Shown here: positions 44,889 through 54,273 of the stretch, one piece after another | How positions within the stretch are numbered: position 1 is the stretch's first letter | Layout: each line of letters begins with the position of its first letter | NCBI RefSeq assembly: GCF_002836205.1 | Contig: NZ_PJBE01000013.1 | Location: 1,736,001 to 1,800,000, forward strand | Direction: 5' to 3' | Source of the DNA: Shewanella sp. Choline-02u-19 | GTDB taxonomy: Bacteria > Pseudomonadota > Gammaproteobacteria > Enterobacterales > Shewanellaceae | DNA: 64,000 nucleotides | Program-made: the position numbers and the translations under genes | The notes under the pieces: generated by a model | The model's input: only the letters and a program-made list of their open reading frames with translations | What the model was told of the DNA's origin: nothing | Database searches by the model: none

Positions 44889-45623
44889 CTACCCTACTTG
44901 TAACTGATCATTAAGGACTTTACCTTGCAGGATCTGTTCAACTAATTTCGGTAAAACCTCACTGGCTTTACCCTCTAAATGATACTGAAATTGACTGTGG
45001 CGATCTGCCGGCAATAAATTAACATCAATCGTTTGAGCACCATGGTGATTAGCGGTATCGACAAAACCCGCTGCGGGATAAACCGTGCCTGAAGTGCCAA
45101 TGGCGATAAACAGATCGCACGTATCCAATGCATGTTGAATTCTATCGAGGCCTATTGGCATCTCTCCAAACCAAACAACATGAGGCCTGAGCCTTTGCGC
45201 TGGAATACAGCAGGTACAAGTATGATCTGGGCCAAAAGGCTCTCTAAGCAGAAAGGTTTGTCTAGAACGCGGACAACGTCCTTTTGAAAGTTCGCCATGC
45301 ATATGCAATAGACGCTGTGATCCCGCTCTCTCATGCAAATCATCAATATTTTGCGTTACGACGAGCAACTTACCATCGAACTCACTTTCTAATTTTGCCA
45401 GGGCTAAATGACCTGCGTTAGGCTCGATGGACCCATTATGAAACTGTTGCCAGCGCTCATTATAAAATTTTTCAACGAGCAGTGGGTCATTCTCATAACC
45501 TTCAGGTGTGGCAACTTCTTCAATCTTGTGCTCCTCCCATAAACCATCTTGATCTCGAAAGGTACGTAATCCAGATTCTGCGGAGATCCCTGCTCCGGTT
45601 AATATCACTATCTGCTGGTACAT
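44889..45623 (-). CDS. cobB: NAD-dependent protein deacylase (sirtuin, CobB type)
   Basis: 244 residues. GAGISAESGLRTFRD near residues 8-22, VVTQNIDDLHERAG, the catalytic His in LLHMHGELSKGRC, and GTSGTVYPAAGFV are diagnostic. Class III sirtuins of this type carry a Tyr and Arg for desuccinylation; LLVEKFYNERWQQF contains the Tyr-x-x-Arg. Zinc ligands are CPRSR..., CTCC. It removes acetyl or succinyl groups from lysines, for example on acetyl-CoA synthetase. Its partner downstream is a small P-loop kinase. Confidence 0.94.
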   Translation of the reverse strand: MYQQIVILTGAGISAESGLRTFRDQDGLWEEHKIEEVATPEGYENDPLLVEKFYNERWQQFHNGSIEPNAGHLALAKLESEFDGKLLVVTQNIDDLHERAGSQRLLHMHGELSKGRCPRSRQTFLLREPFGPDHTCTCCIPAQRLRPHVVWFGEMPIGLDRIQHALDTCDLFIAIGTSGTVYPAAGFVDTANHHGAQTIDVNLLPADRHSQFQYHLEGKASEVLPKLVEQILQGKVLNDQLQVG

Positions 45624-45891
45624 CTACAATCCTATTTCTTAGTTTTATTATTTCCATTTTGCCTAGTTAACAACCCTTTTCACATTAGGCGTTAGTATAA
45701 ACACTAATAACAATACAAAAAGTATGCTTAAATTGCTTGTTTTATATCGGCTTTATCGCTTTTATCTACAATAGATGGCTTATTGATAGATCAAAGGTTT
45801 AAGTTTTCTAATTGTGCACATATAATGGATTGCATACCCACATATGAACTGGCTCGTGTTATCAGGCCGTTCTGCAATCAAGAGACCAATA

Positions 45892-46323
45892 ATGACAGAT
45901 GGAAATCAAGCGCTAAAGAAAGCGGGTTTGAAAGTAACCTTACCACGAGTCAAAATTTTAGAATTGATGCAAGCGCCAGAGAGTCAACACATCAGTGCTG
46001 AAGATCTCTATAAAAAACTGCTCGTATTGGGTGAAGAAATTGGATTGGCAACTGTTTATCGAGTTCTCAATCAGTTTGACGATGCAGGCATTGTTACCCG
46101 CCACCACTTTGAAAGCGGCAAAGCAGTATTTGAACTTGCTACCCAGCATCATCATGACCATCTAGTTTGTTTAACTTGTGGCAAAGTGTTCGAATTCTCA
46201 GACGATATGATTGAGCAGCGTCAAGATGAAATCGCGATGAAGCACAATATTAAACTGACAAACCACAGTTTATACCTTTATGGTGTTTGCACTAACGACA
46301 ACTGCGAGCACGGCGAAGCATAA
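45892..46323 (+). CDS. fur: Ferric uptake regulator Fur
   Basis: 143 residues from the ATG at 45892 (MTDGNQALKKAGLKVTLPRV); a longer in-frame start at 45844 is not supported by homology. Residues LATVYRVLNQFDDAGIV form the DNA-recognition region. Metal sites are HHHDH (86-90), the zinc Cys pair CLTC (93-96), and Cys 133 and 138. It represses iron-uptake genes when Fe2+ is bound. It has a TATAAT box near 45821 and is followed by an intrinsic terminator. Confidence 0.97.
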   Translation: MTDGNQALKKAGLKVTLPRVKILELMQAPESQHISAEDLYKKLLVLGEEIGLATVYRVLNQFDDAGIVTRHHFESGKAVFELATQHHHDHLVCLTCGKVFEFSDDMIEQRQDEIAMKHNIKLTNHSLYLYGVCTNDNCEHGEA

Positions 46324-46337
46324 AAGAAATTAAAAAA

Positions 46338-46370
46338 ACAAAAACCAGCTTAATGCTGGTTTTTTTGTTT
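46338..46370 (+). terminator. Intrinsic terminator of fur
   Basis: A nine-pair stem AAAACCAGC / GCTGGTTTT with loop TTAAT, followed by a T-run; A-rich on the left, so it could serve both directions. Confidence 0.9.
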
Positions 46371-46446
46371 TATCTCCATTCCACTATATAGTTGCTCATT
46401 CCGCGGGAATTGAAATCACTGTATTCGAGTAAATGGGTTCTCGATA

Positions 46447-46947
46447 TTAGAGATGTTTGTGAAAGACGTTTACTTTATGCCCCATAAATTTGTCTCTACC
46501 ACGTTCTGTCATGCCTAACTTTTTAGCGACCCCTTCAGAGCCTTTATTACCGATCAAAATCAATGCAATCGCTTCTTTGACACCGTAATCTACGAATTTT
46601 GATAGTGCGGCACTGCCAGCCTCGCCTCCGATCCCTTTCCCCCAATAAGCGGGTAAGTAACGGTATCCCAATTCCACTTCATCAAACTCGTCGATATATT
46701 TCGGCCCACAAAAACCGATAACGTCACCATCGGCCTTATGCTCTACAGCCCAACGGCCATAGCCAAATTGTTCATAATTTTTCAATATCATATTTTCGAA
46801 AATCTGTTCAGCCTGAGAAATGTTCGTCATCGGCGCACCCGGTATATAGGTGAGAATTTCCGGAATACTATTGAGTAAAAAAATAGCTTTAATATCTTTA
46901 GACTCAAACCTGCGTAAGATTAGCCGTTCCGTTTCTGCGATTATCAC
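46447..46947 (-). CDS. GNAT-family N-acetyltransferase (RimJ/RimL-like)
   Basis: About 166 residues from GTG at 46947, chosen because AAGGAG lies six bases upstream; ATGs further upstream lack a ribosome site. The sequence begins VIIAETERLILRRFESKDIK, a typical RimL N-terminus, then YGRWAVEHKADGDVIGFCGP, ELGYRYLPAYWGKGIGGEAG (acetyl-CoA loop GKGIGGEA) and NKGSEGVAKKLGMTERGRDK. It acetylates an unknown amine. Convergent with fur. Confidence 0.88.
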   Translation of the reverse strand: MIIAETERLILRRFESKDIKAIFLLNSIPEILTYIPGAPMTNISQAEQIFENMILKNYEQFGYGRWAVEHKADGDVIGFCGPKYIDEFDEVELGYRYLPAYWGKGIGGEAGSAALSKFVDYGVKEAIALILIGNKGSEGVAKKLGMTERGRDKFMGHKVNVFHKHL

Positions 46948-47157
46948 TTTGAACTCCTTGGTATTGCACATCACTGCAACATACGACTGATTCAGCTTTG
47001 TATGCCTATCTGTATTCGCGACTCATTGACGATTATTGCTATTAATATACCCAGTTTCTGTTTAAATTAGAAAGTATTAAAACAAGTTTGCCTAAATTGC
47101 AATAATGGCTTTCAATATCACTGAGACTTATCTGCTGTATAATAGTAAGGAACAATT

Positions 47158-48828
47158 ATGACCATCATGCAAAAATTCTTTTGGATTATCGCTTCCTTTG
47201 GAAATTTGTTCGCCATTAACTTTGCCCTCAGCCAGGTAGGTGTAGGGACGATATTATTGCTGCTGTTTACGCTCAGCTATACCGCTGTTGGTTATTTTGA
47301 TATGTACCACAGCAAACATACTTTAAATCGTTTATACCCTGTTGTGGCGCATATTCGATACTTCCTTGAATCCTATCGTGTCGAAATTCAACAATATTTT
47401 ATTGCCAATGACACTGAAGAGAAGCCTTTTAACCGCGAGCAGCGCTCACTAGTGTATCAAAGAGCTAAAAATGTACGTGACACCATTGCTTTTGGTACTC
47501 AGCGCGATCTTTTAGAAGATAATTATTTAAGTCTCTGGCAATCATTACACCCTCTGCATGTGTTGGCAGAGGCTAAACGTGTTCGCTTTGGTGGGCCTGA
47601 CTGCTTAAAACCCTACGATGCTTCCTACTTAAACATATCAGCAATGAGCTTTGGCTCTCTTAGTGCTAATGCTATTGAAGCGCTAAACCTAGGCGCCCTG
47701 AAAGCCGGCTGTTACCACAATACAGGAGAAGGTAGTGTTAGCCCTTACCACTTGAAACATCATGGTGATATCGTTTGGCAGATTGGCTCAGGATTATTTG
47801 GATGCCGTGATGATGAAGGTAACTTTAACCCAGACACTTTCAGTGCCATGGCAACTCGACCACAGATAAAGATGATTGAGATAAAGCTCTCACAAGGCGC
47901 AAAACCCGGACATGGCGGCGTTTTACCCGCAGCAAAAATCACTGATGAAATTGCCGCTATACGCCATATTCCCAAAGACAGAGATTGTGTGTCTCCCGCG
48001 GTTAACCCTGAATGTACAACTCCCAAAGATCTGCTCAATTTTGTTGTTAAACTGAGAACATTAAGCGAAGGAAAACCGGTTGGCTTCAAACTATGCATGG
48101 GTAATCCAGTTGAATTTCTGGGTCTATGCAAAGCGATGCTTGAAACAGGGATAACACCCGACTTCATCACTGTAGATGGTGCAGAGGGCGGCACGGGTGC
48201 CGCACCCGTCGAGTTTTCTAATCGTTTAGGCATGGTATGTCTTGAAGGCGTATATTTTGTTCACAATGCGCTTATAGGCACTGGACTCAGAGACAAAATT
48301 AATATTATCGCTTCGGGTAAAACAGCATCCAGTTTCGACTTGTTAGCCAAAATTGCCATGGGTGCGGATACCGTTAATGCAGCCCGCACCATGATGATGT
48401 CGCTTGGCTGTATTCAATCTCGTCATTGTAATAACAACATGTGTCCTACGGGCATTGCCACACAAGATCCCGCCAGAAGCAAGGCGGTTAATGTGGTTGA
48501 AAAAAGTGAACGGGTTAAAAACTACCACAACAACACCATTGAAAGCTTCTTCGAACTGGTCGGTACGATGGGGTTAGATAATCCTGCCAAACTCATGCCG
48601 CATATGCTAAAAAGACGCACCCCATATGGCCTACTAATGTCTGTAGGCAGTCTCATTAAACCTTTAAAGGAAAATGACTTGGTCGATGAAAAACCAATAG
48701 AGGGACCTTGGAGAGAATGGTGGAGGATGGCAAACAGCGAAGATTTTTACAGCGAAGATACCTATATCCTATCGCCAGCGGAGTTTTCTCGCGCTAGACA
48801 TGCGAGCAATAATGTAAATCACTCATAA
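47158..48828 (+). CDS. FMN-binding glutamate-synthase-domain protein (stand-alone)
   Basis: 556 residues. Two or three N-terminal membrane segments (about residues 5-45) precede a complete glutamate synthase FMN/Fe-S domain: YLNISAMSFGSLSANAIEAL, EISHHDI-like CYHNTGEGSVSPYHL, VDGAEGGTGAAPVEFS and the 3Fe-4S Cys motif CIQSRHCNNNMCPTGIATQD. It lacks the amidotransferase and the linker/FAD partner, so it is not classical GOGAT. These proteins are common but poorly characterised. AAGGA precedes the ATG. It overlaps the convergent AEC gene by 6 bp. Confidence 0.9.
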   Translation: MTIMQKFFWIIASFGNLFAINFALSQVGVGTILLLLFTLSYTAVGYFDMYHSKHTLNRLYPVVAHIRYFLESYRVEIQQYFIANDTEEKPFNREQRSLVYQRAKNVRDTIAFGTQRDLLEDNYLSLWQSLHPLHVLAEAKRVRFGGPDCLKPYDASYLNISAMSFGSLSANAIEALNLGALKAGCYHNTGEGSVSPYHLKHHGDIVWQIGSGLFGCRDDEGNFNPDTFSAMATRPQIKMIEIKLSQGAKPGHGGVLPAAKITDEIAAIRHIPKDRDCVSPAVNPECTTPKDLLNFVVKLRTLSEGKPVGFKLCMGNPVEFLGLCKAMLETGITPDFITVDGAEGGTGAAPVEFSNRLGMVCLEGVYFVHNALIGTGLRDKINIIASGKTASSFDLLAKIAMGADTVNAARTMMMSLGCIQSRHCNNNMCPTGIATQDPARSKAVNVVEKSERVKNYHNNTIESFFELVGTMGLDNPAKLMPHMLKRRTPYGLLMSVGSLIKPLKENDLVDEKPIEGPWREWWRMANSEDFYSEDTYILSPAEFSRARHASNNVNHS

Positions 48829-49746
48829 TAAAATCGCTAACCAAAAGCTCATTGAAAATACACACAGTACTGTGGAAAGCACCACAGTACTGGCTATCAC
48901 TGTTTGTTGAGCCTTTACTTGCATTGCCACCAGATATGCATTGATACCGAGAGGTGAAGCACTTAAGAGTACAAGTACCGCTAACAGTTGCTCCTCCAAC
49001 TTCAATGATAACCCCAAAGCATAAACGAGCGAAGGAAGCAGTAACAACTTAACCAACGAAGCAAGCAATGCCAATTTCCAGTCCTTAGCTATTTTATAAA
49101 AACTCAGGTTGGCACCCAATACAAAAAGTGCACAGGCTAACGCTGGCTGACTAAGTAAATTAATCCCATTAACCACATTTTCATATAGCGGAATGTGCAG
49201 TAAATTCAGCAGTAAACCTAAAGAAATACTCATCACTATCGGGTTAAGCACTATCCCTTTTATAAAAGGCCAACACTTAACACCAGCGCCCTCTTCTCTC
49301 AACGCTAGCATGAAGGTTAAAGAGAACAGTAATGCACTATGAAATGTAATAATTACAAATACATTTCCCATCATCTCTTGTCCAAGCGCCCCGATAATAA
49401 TAGGTAGGCCGACCAAGATTGTATTTGAATAACTGCATCCGAGGCCGTAAGCAGACGCATTAGCGATAAGTTTAGCCTGACCTTTACGTAGGAAACAATA
49501 TAACGCGACGCCGACGCCATATACTGTAAGTACAGGCAAGTAAAAACAGGCTAAAGCTTTAACATCAAAACTCTTACTAAGGTCTGCTTGAACCATATTA
49601 ATAAACAAAAACGCAGGTATGCTGAGATAGAAGGTAAACAAACTAATACCGCTAATTTGTTCTTTAGAAAAAACGGATTTAGTGGTTAATACATAACCTA
49701 AAACAGCCATAAAAATGAGCGGGAAAACGATTGAAATAATAACCAT
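48823..49746 (-). CDS. AEC-family transporter
   Basis: About 307 residues from the ATG at 49746, MVIISIVFPLIFMAVLGYVL. Ten hydrophobic segments are visible in two five-helix halves, with the AEC motif region SAYGLGCSYSNTILVGLPII and LLSASPLGINAYLVAMQVKA. Members export auxin in plants and move malonate, malate or other organic anions in bacteria. The substrate is unknown here. The gene is alone on the minus strand, convergent with the glutamate-synthase-domain gene. Confidence 0.87.
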   Translation of the reverse strand: MVIISIVFPLIFMAVLGYVLTTKSVFSKEQISGISLFTFYLSIPAFLFINMVQADLSKSFDVKALACFYLPVLTVYGVGVALYCFLRKGQAKLIANASAYGLGCSYSNTILVGLPIIIGALGQEMMGNVFVIITFHSALLFSLTFMLALREEGAGVKCWPFIKGIVLNPIVMSISLGLLLNLLHIPLYENVVNGINLLSQPALACALFVLGANLSFYKIAKDWKLALLASLVKLLLLPSLVYALGLSLKLEEQLLAVLVLLSASPLGINAYLVAMQVKAQQTVIASTVVLSTVLCVFSMSFWLAILL

Positions 49747-50007
49747 TTTTTGTTTACAACATCCTATAAAATTGTAGCAACCCAAGTCTATCGACCGAGA
49801 AAAATTAGCCGTAATGGTAACAGATTAAAGGGATATTAAAGTCATTTAACGAAGTGAACCAAGGTAAACACTGACTTATATGAAAAATAGTGTTTGGAGA
49901 TAGGAATTAAATTATTGAGGGGCTATAAGCATCCGCTGCTAACAATATTAAATTTTTTACAAAGAGACTAAATCCCAAAGAAGATCCCACAGACTCGTTG
50001 ACCTCGC

Positions 50008-50316
50008 TTAATTATTAGAGATATTTAGCGGTATGACATTACAAAAAATCTCTTTCTCAAACTGCTCTTCGAGCTTTACACGCCACGATTGTTTATTAAT
50101 TGGAACTAGATAAAAATTTTCACGAGACGTGTCCGTCACAAAAGCTAAATCATGACGCATTAATTCAAAATGAATATCATTAACAAAATCTGATGAAAAA
50201 TTTTGCCGACCCGTAAGCTGATTGATATCTTTTCGGCTTAAAGATACTCCTTCACTAAGCCCTTCAAACCTTAACCTTAACCAATCCGAAAACTCTTTTG
50301 CACTGACCATAGACAT
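50008..50316 (-). CDS. Small cytoplasmic protein of unknown function
   Basis: 102 residues with even charge and no signal peptide or membrane segment. It begins MSMVSAKEFSDWLRLRFEGL and contains SLSRKDINQLTGRQNFSSDF, which looks like a helix-turn-helix-like region. The C-terminal part is basic/aromatic. AGG about eight bases upstream supports the ATG. I do not recognise the family. Confidence 0.65.
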   Translation of the reverse strand: MSMVSAKEFSDWLRLRFEGLSEGVSLSRKDINQLTGRQNFSSDFVNDIHFELMRHDLAFVTDTSRENFYLVPINKQSWRVKLEEQFEKEIFCNVIPLNISNN

Positions 50317-50883
50317 ATAATGTACCTACAAGTTCCTCTATAGATAAATTAGGTATAACAGATGGTGGCTATACCGCCATATTTTTGACTAAATATAGCG
50401 ATTTTTGCACCATAAGTTCTAGCCACACTGATAAATGCACTATTAAGCTCTAAAAACAATAAGGCAGATTAATGTAGATACGCTAACAGTGCTTCTTTAA
50501 ATGAGTCTTCTCCAGTGTTTAACCCATCACGTTAACGGCATACCAATAGCTTGTTTAAAACTGCAACTCGATTAGCTTTTCGTTTGATCAATAGGACTTC
50601 TATATTATTCGCTGATTAATATTTTTAATCGTTTAAATACCGTTAACCCCACCGACTTTAATTTAAGAAGTGCTGGTAGAAATATTTTATGATAGCTAAT
50701 GCTGCAAATTGAAAACGTTGCAGATGGTACGCTAGGTATTATGGAAGAGTGAGTGATTTATAATGAGCAGTAATAGTGCTGTCTTATGCTTGCGACAAAA
50801 ATAATAATTAGAAATGACTTAATGCCCTAATAAATATCGCTAACTAAAATAGAAATCATCTATGAGCCCTTTAAATGAGCCAA
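50317..50883. other. Intergenic region with no recognised gene
   Basis: About 570 bp, AT-rich. A short frame near 50700-50755 (MLQIENVADGTLGIMEE) has no support. Nothing else was recognised apart from the terminator that follows. Confidence 0.4.
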
Positions 50884-50916
50884 TAAAAAAGCCGCTCTAC
50901 AAGAGAGCGGCTTTTC
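50884..50916 (-). terminator. Intrinsic terminator of the suc operon
   Basis: A stem AAAAGCCGCTCT / AGAGCGGCTTTT with loop ACAAG, 16 bp after the sucD stop, with an A-tract that is a U-tract on the minus strand. Confidence 0.92.
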
Positions 50917-50931
50917 AATAAAACGTGGTTC

Positions 50932-51804
50932 TTACCAACCCGTTCTAGTACGAAGTGCTTTACCAATATCAGCAAGAGAACGTACAGTTGTTACGCCTGC
51001 TGCTTCTAGCGCAGCAAACTTATCTTCTGCAGTACCTTTACCGCCAGCGATAATCGCGCCAGCATGGCCCATACGCTTGCCTTCAGGTGCAGTAACACCA
51101 GCAATGTATGAAACAACAGGCTTAGTCACATTCGCTTTAATGTATTCAGCTGCTTCTTCTTCAGCAGTACCACCAATTTCACCAATCATTACGATTGCTT
51201 CAGTTTGTGGATCGTTTTGGAACATTTCCAATACGTCGATGAAGTTAGTACCAGGAATAGGGTCGCCACCAATACCAACACATGTTGATTGGCCGAAACC
51301 TTCGTCAGTTGTTTGCTTAACCGCTTCGTACGTCAACGTACCAGAGCGAGAAACAATACCGACTTTACCCGGCTTGTGAATATGACCAGGCATGATACCA
51401 ATCTTACATTCACCCGGAGTGATAACACCTGGGCAGTTAGGACCGATCATACGTACGCCAGTCTCTTCAAGTTTAACTTTAACTTGAAGCATATCTAACG
51501 TAGGAATACCTTCAGTAATACATACGATTAGCTCAATGCCACCGTCGATTGCTTCAAGGATTGCATCTTTACAAAAAGGTGCTGGTACGTAGATAACTGA
51601 CGCTGTAGCGCCTGTCACTTCAACTGCGTCTTTAACAGTATTAAATACTGGAAGACCTAGGTGAATTTTACCGCCTTTCCCTGGTGATACACCACCGACC
51701 ATCTGAGTACCGTAATCGATGGCTTGCTCAGAGTGGAATGTACCTTGACCGCCAGTGAAACCTTGACAGATAACTTTGGTATCTTTATTAATTAAGACAG
51801 ACAT
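50932..51804 (-). CDS. sucD: Succinyl-CoA ligase alpha subunit
   Basis: 290 residues. The N-terminal CoA-binding Rossmann domain (VICQGFTGGQGTFHSEQAID), RMIGPNCPGVITPGECKIGI, and the phosphohistidine loop KRMGHAGAIIAGGKGTAEDK are intact. With SucC it converts succinyl-CoA to succinate with substrate-level phosphorylation. Its ATG overlaps the sucC stop (TAATG). It ends just before a strong terminator. Confidence 0.98.
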   Translation of the reverse strand: MSVLINKDTKVICQGFTGGQGTFHSEQAIDYGTQMVGGVSPGKGGKIHLGLPVFNTVKDAVEVTGATASVIYVPAPFCKDAILEAIDGGIELIVCITEGIPTLDMLQVKVKLEETGVRMIGPNCPGVITPGECKIGIMPGHIHKPGKVGIVSRSGTLTYEAVKQTTDEGFGQSTCVGIGGDPIPGTNFIDVLEMFQNDPQTEAIVMIGEIGGTAEEEAAEYIKANVTKPVVSYIAGVTAPEGKRMGHAGAIIAGGKGTAEDKFAALEAAGVTTVRSLADIGKALRTRTGW

Positions 51805-52970
51805 TATTTGCCCTCCGCAGCTTTAACAACTTGCTCAGCCGCGTCAGTTAGACTTGTAGCAGCAATGATATCTAGATCTGAGTTCGCAAGCACTTCACGA
51901 CCCAGTTCAGCGTTAGTCCCTTCTAGACGTACAATAACAGGCACTTCAACGCCAACTTCTTTCACTGCGCCAATGATGCCTTCAGCAATCATGTCACAAC
52001 GAACGATACCGCCAAAGATGTTCACAAGAACAGCCTTAACATTTGAATCTGACAAGATGATCTTGAATGCTTCAGCAACACGTTCTTTAGTTGCTCCGCC
52101 TCCTACATCGAGGAAGTTAGCCGGCTTGCCGCCATGAAGGTTTACGATATCCATCGTACCCATTGCTAGGCCAGCACCGTTAACCATACAACCCACGTTT
52201 CCGTCAAGTGCTACATAGTTAAGTTCAAACTTAGCAGCGTGAGCTTCACGAGCATCATCTTGTGATGGATCGTGCATATCACGGATTTTAGGCTGACGGA
52301 ATAAAGCGTTACCGTCGATACCAATCTTGCCATCAAGACAATGAATGTTGCCTTCGTTTGTGATAACAAGTGGGTTGATTTCGAGTAATGCGAAATCATG
52401 ATCTTCAAACATTTTCGCCAAGCCCATAAAGACTTTAGTGAACTGCTTCATTTGTGTTGGGTTTAGACCCAATTTGAAGCCAAGATCACGTGCTTGGTAT
52501 GGTTGAGGACCTGTAATCGGGTCGATGATAGCTTTATGGATCAACTCTGGCGTTTCTTCTGCCACAGTTTCAATTTCAACACCACCTTCAGTTGAAGCCA
52601 TGAACACAACGCGTCGTGTTGCACGGTCTACAACAGCACCTAGGTATAATTCTTCTGCGATATCGGTACAGGTTTCTACTAAGATTTTAGCAACCGGCTG
52701 GCCTTTCTCGTCAGTTTGATAAGTTACTAGGTTCTTACCTAACCACTTTTCAGCAAATGCTCTGATCTCTTCTTTATCGCCAGTAACTTTAACGCCACCT
52801 GCTTTACCACGGCCGCCTGCGTGTACTTGACACTTAACAACCCACATATCACCGCCAATATGTCCTGCAGCTTCTACAGCTTCTTGAGCTGTATCACATG
52901 CAAAACCTTCTGACACTGGTAAACCATATTCGGCAAATAAAGATTTTGCCTGATACTCATGCAAATTCAT
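51804..52970 (-). CDS. sucC: Succinyl-CoA ligase beta subunit
   Basis: 388 residues with an N-terminal ATP-grasp domain (MNLHEYQAKSLFAEYGLPVS, VVKCQVHAGGRGKAGGVKV), a central LLEINPLVIT and the C-terminal CoA-ligase domain (NFLDVGGGATKERVAEAFKI, VNIFGGIVRCDMIAEGI). It lies 80 bp after sucB and overlaps sucD by one base. Confidence 0.98.
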   Translation of the reverse strand: MNLHEYQAKSLFAEYGLPVSEGFACDTAQEAVEAAGHIGGDMWVVKCQVHAGGRGKAGGVKVTGDKEEIRAFAEKWLGKNLVTYQTDEKGQPVAKILVETCTDIAEELYLGAVVDRATRRVVFMASTEGGVEIETVAEETPELIHKAIIDPITGPQPYQARDLGFKLGLNPTQMKQFTKVFMGLAKMFEDHDFALLEINPLVITNEGNIHCLDGKIGIDGNALFRQPKIRDMHDPSQDDAREAHAAKFELNYVALDGNVGCMVNGAGLAMGTMDIVNLHGGKPANFLDVGGGATKERVAEAFKIILSDSNVKAVLVNIFGGIVRCDMIAEGIIGAVKEVGVEVPVIVRLEGTNAELGREVLANSDLDIIAATSLTDAAEQVVKAAEGK

Positions 52971-53050
52971 GATGATCTATCCATTATACTACTAATCAAT
53001 TTTTCAACAGGCCCAAATGGACCTGCAGCGAGGGTATTGTCTGTCTTGAT

Positions 53051-54241
53051 TTATAGGTCAAGTAGCAGACGAGTTGGGTCTTCTAGGAAGTCTTTAATAG
53101 CAACCAAATAACCAACCGACTCACGACCATCTACGATACGATGATCGTAAGAAAGTGCGAGGTACATCATAGGCAGGATTTCAACCTGACCATTAACTGC
53201 CATAGGGCGATCTTTGATGGCATGCATGCCTAAAATCGCGCTTTGTGGCAGGTTCAAAATTGGAGTCGACATTAGCGAGCCAAATACACCACCGTTAGTG
53301 ATGGTGAAGTTACCGCCGGTCATGTCAGCAACAGTTAACTTACCGTCACGGCCTTTAAGCGCAAGTTCACGAACATTACGCTCGATGTCTGCAAGGCTCA
53401 TCTTATCGGTGTCACGCAGCACTGGAGTCACTAGACCACGAGGGGTCGAAACGGCGATGCTGATGTCGAAATAGTTATGATAAACAATTTCGTCACCATC
53501 AATAGAAGCGTTAACTTCTGGGAATCGCTTCAATGCTTCAGTCACGGCTTTCACGTAGAAAGACATAAAACCTAAACGGATACCGTGGCGCTTCTCAAAA
53601 ACTTCTTGATATTGCTTACGGATATTCATGATTGGCTTCATGTTAACTTCGTTAAACGTCGTTAGCATGGCAGTAGAATTTTTAGCTTCAAGTAGACGAT
53701 TAGCAATCGTCTTACGCAGACGGCTCATCGGTACACGCTTTTCACTACGTTCAGCAAGCGGCGCTGCAACAACGGCTGGTGCGCTAGGGGCAGGAGCTGC
53801 TTTAGCATTTTTAACAAATGCTTCAACATCTTCCTTAGTAATACGGCCACCAACGCCAGTGCCTTTAACTGCGCTTGCATTAAGATTATGCTCAGCAATT
53901 AAACGTCGAACTGATGGGCTTAAAGCATCACTTGTCTCTTCAGCTTCAGCTGCAGGCGTTGCCGCTTCAGCTTCAGCTTTAGTCACTTCTTGACCCGCTA
54001 CTGCGCCAGCAACGAACTTAGCAATCACAGCTTCGCCTAAAACAGTCTCGCCTTCTTCCGCAAGGAATTCAGCAATTTGACCATCTTCAGGTGCAACAAC
54101 TTCAAGTACGACTTTGTCGGTTTCAATATCAACAAGGATTTGATCACGAGAAACTTGCTCACCAGCTTGAACATGCCAAGTAGCAATAGTTGCATCAGCA
54201 ACAGATTCTGGCAGTACGGGTACCTTAATTTCGATACTCAT
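53051..54241 (-). CDS. sucB: 2-oxoglutarate dehydrogenase E2 (dihydrolipoyl succinyltransferase)
   Basis: 396 residues. Lipoyl domain 1-80 with the modified Lys in DIETDKVVLEV, a peripheral-subunit-binding domain near 105-145 (LSPSVRRLIAEHNLNASAVK), Ala/Pro-rich linkers, and a catalytic domain with LSYDHRIVDGRE. It moves succinyl from E1 to CoA. AAGGA precedes the ATG. It follows sucA by 32 bp. Confidence 0.98.
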   Translation of the reverse strand: MSIEIKVPVLPESVADATIATWHVQAGEQVSRDQILVDIETDKVVLEVVAPEDGQIAEFLAEEGETVLGEAVIAKFVAGAVAGQEVTKAEAEAATPAAEAEETSDALSPSVRRLIAEHNLNASAVKGTGVGGRITKEDVEAFVKNAKAAPAPSAPAVVAAPLAERSEKRVPMSRLRKTIANRLLEAKNSTAMLTTFNEVNMKPIMNIRKQYQEVFEKRHGIRLGFMSFYVKAVTEALKRFPEVNASIDGDEIVYHNYFDISIAVSTPRGLVTPVLRDTDKMSLADIERNVRELALKGRDGKLTVADMTGGNFTITNGGVFGSLMSTPILNLPQSAILGMHAIKDRPMAVNGQVEILPMMYLALSYDHRIVDGRESVGYLVAIKDFLEDPTRLLLDL

Positions 54242-54273
54242 GGATAACGATCCTTTTTATATAATGTCTATAA

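Noticed and set aside
50700..50755. Short frame MLQIENVADGTLGIMEE
   Set aside because: Seventeen codons, no ribosome site and no conserved context.
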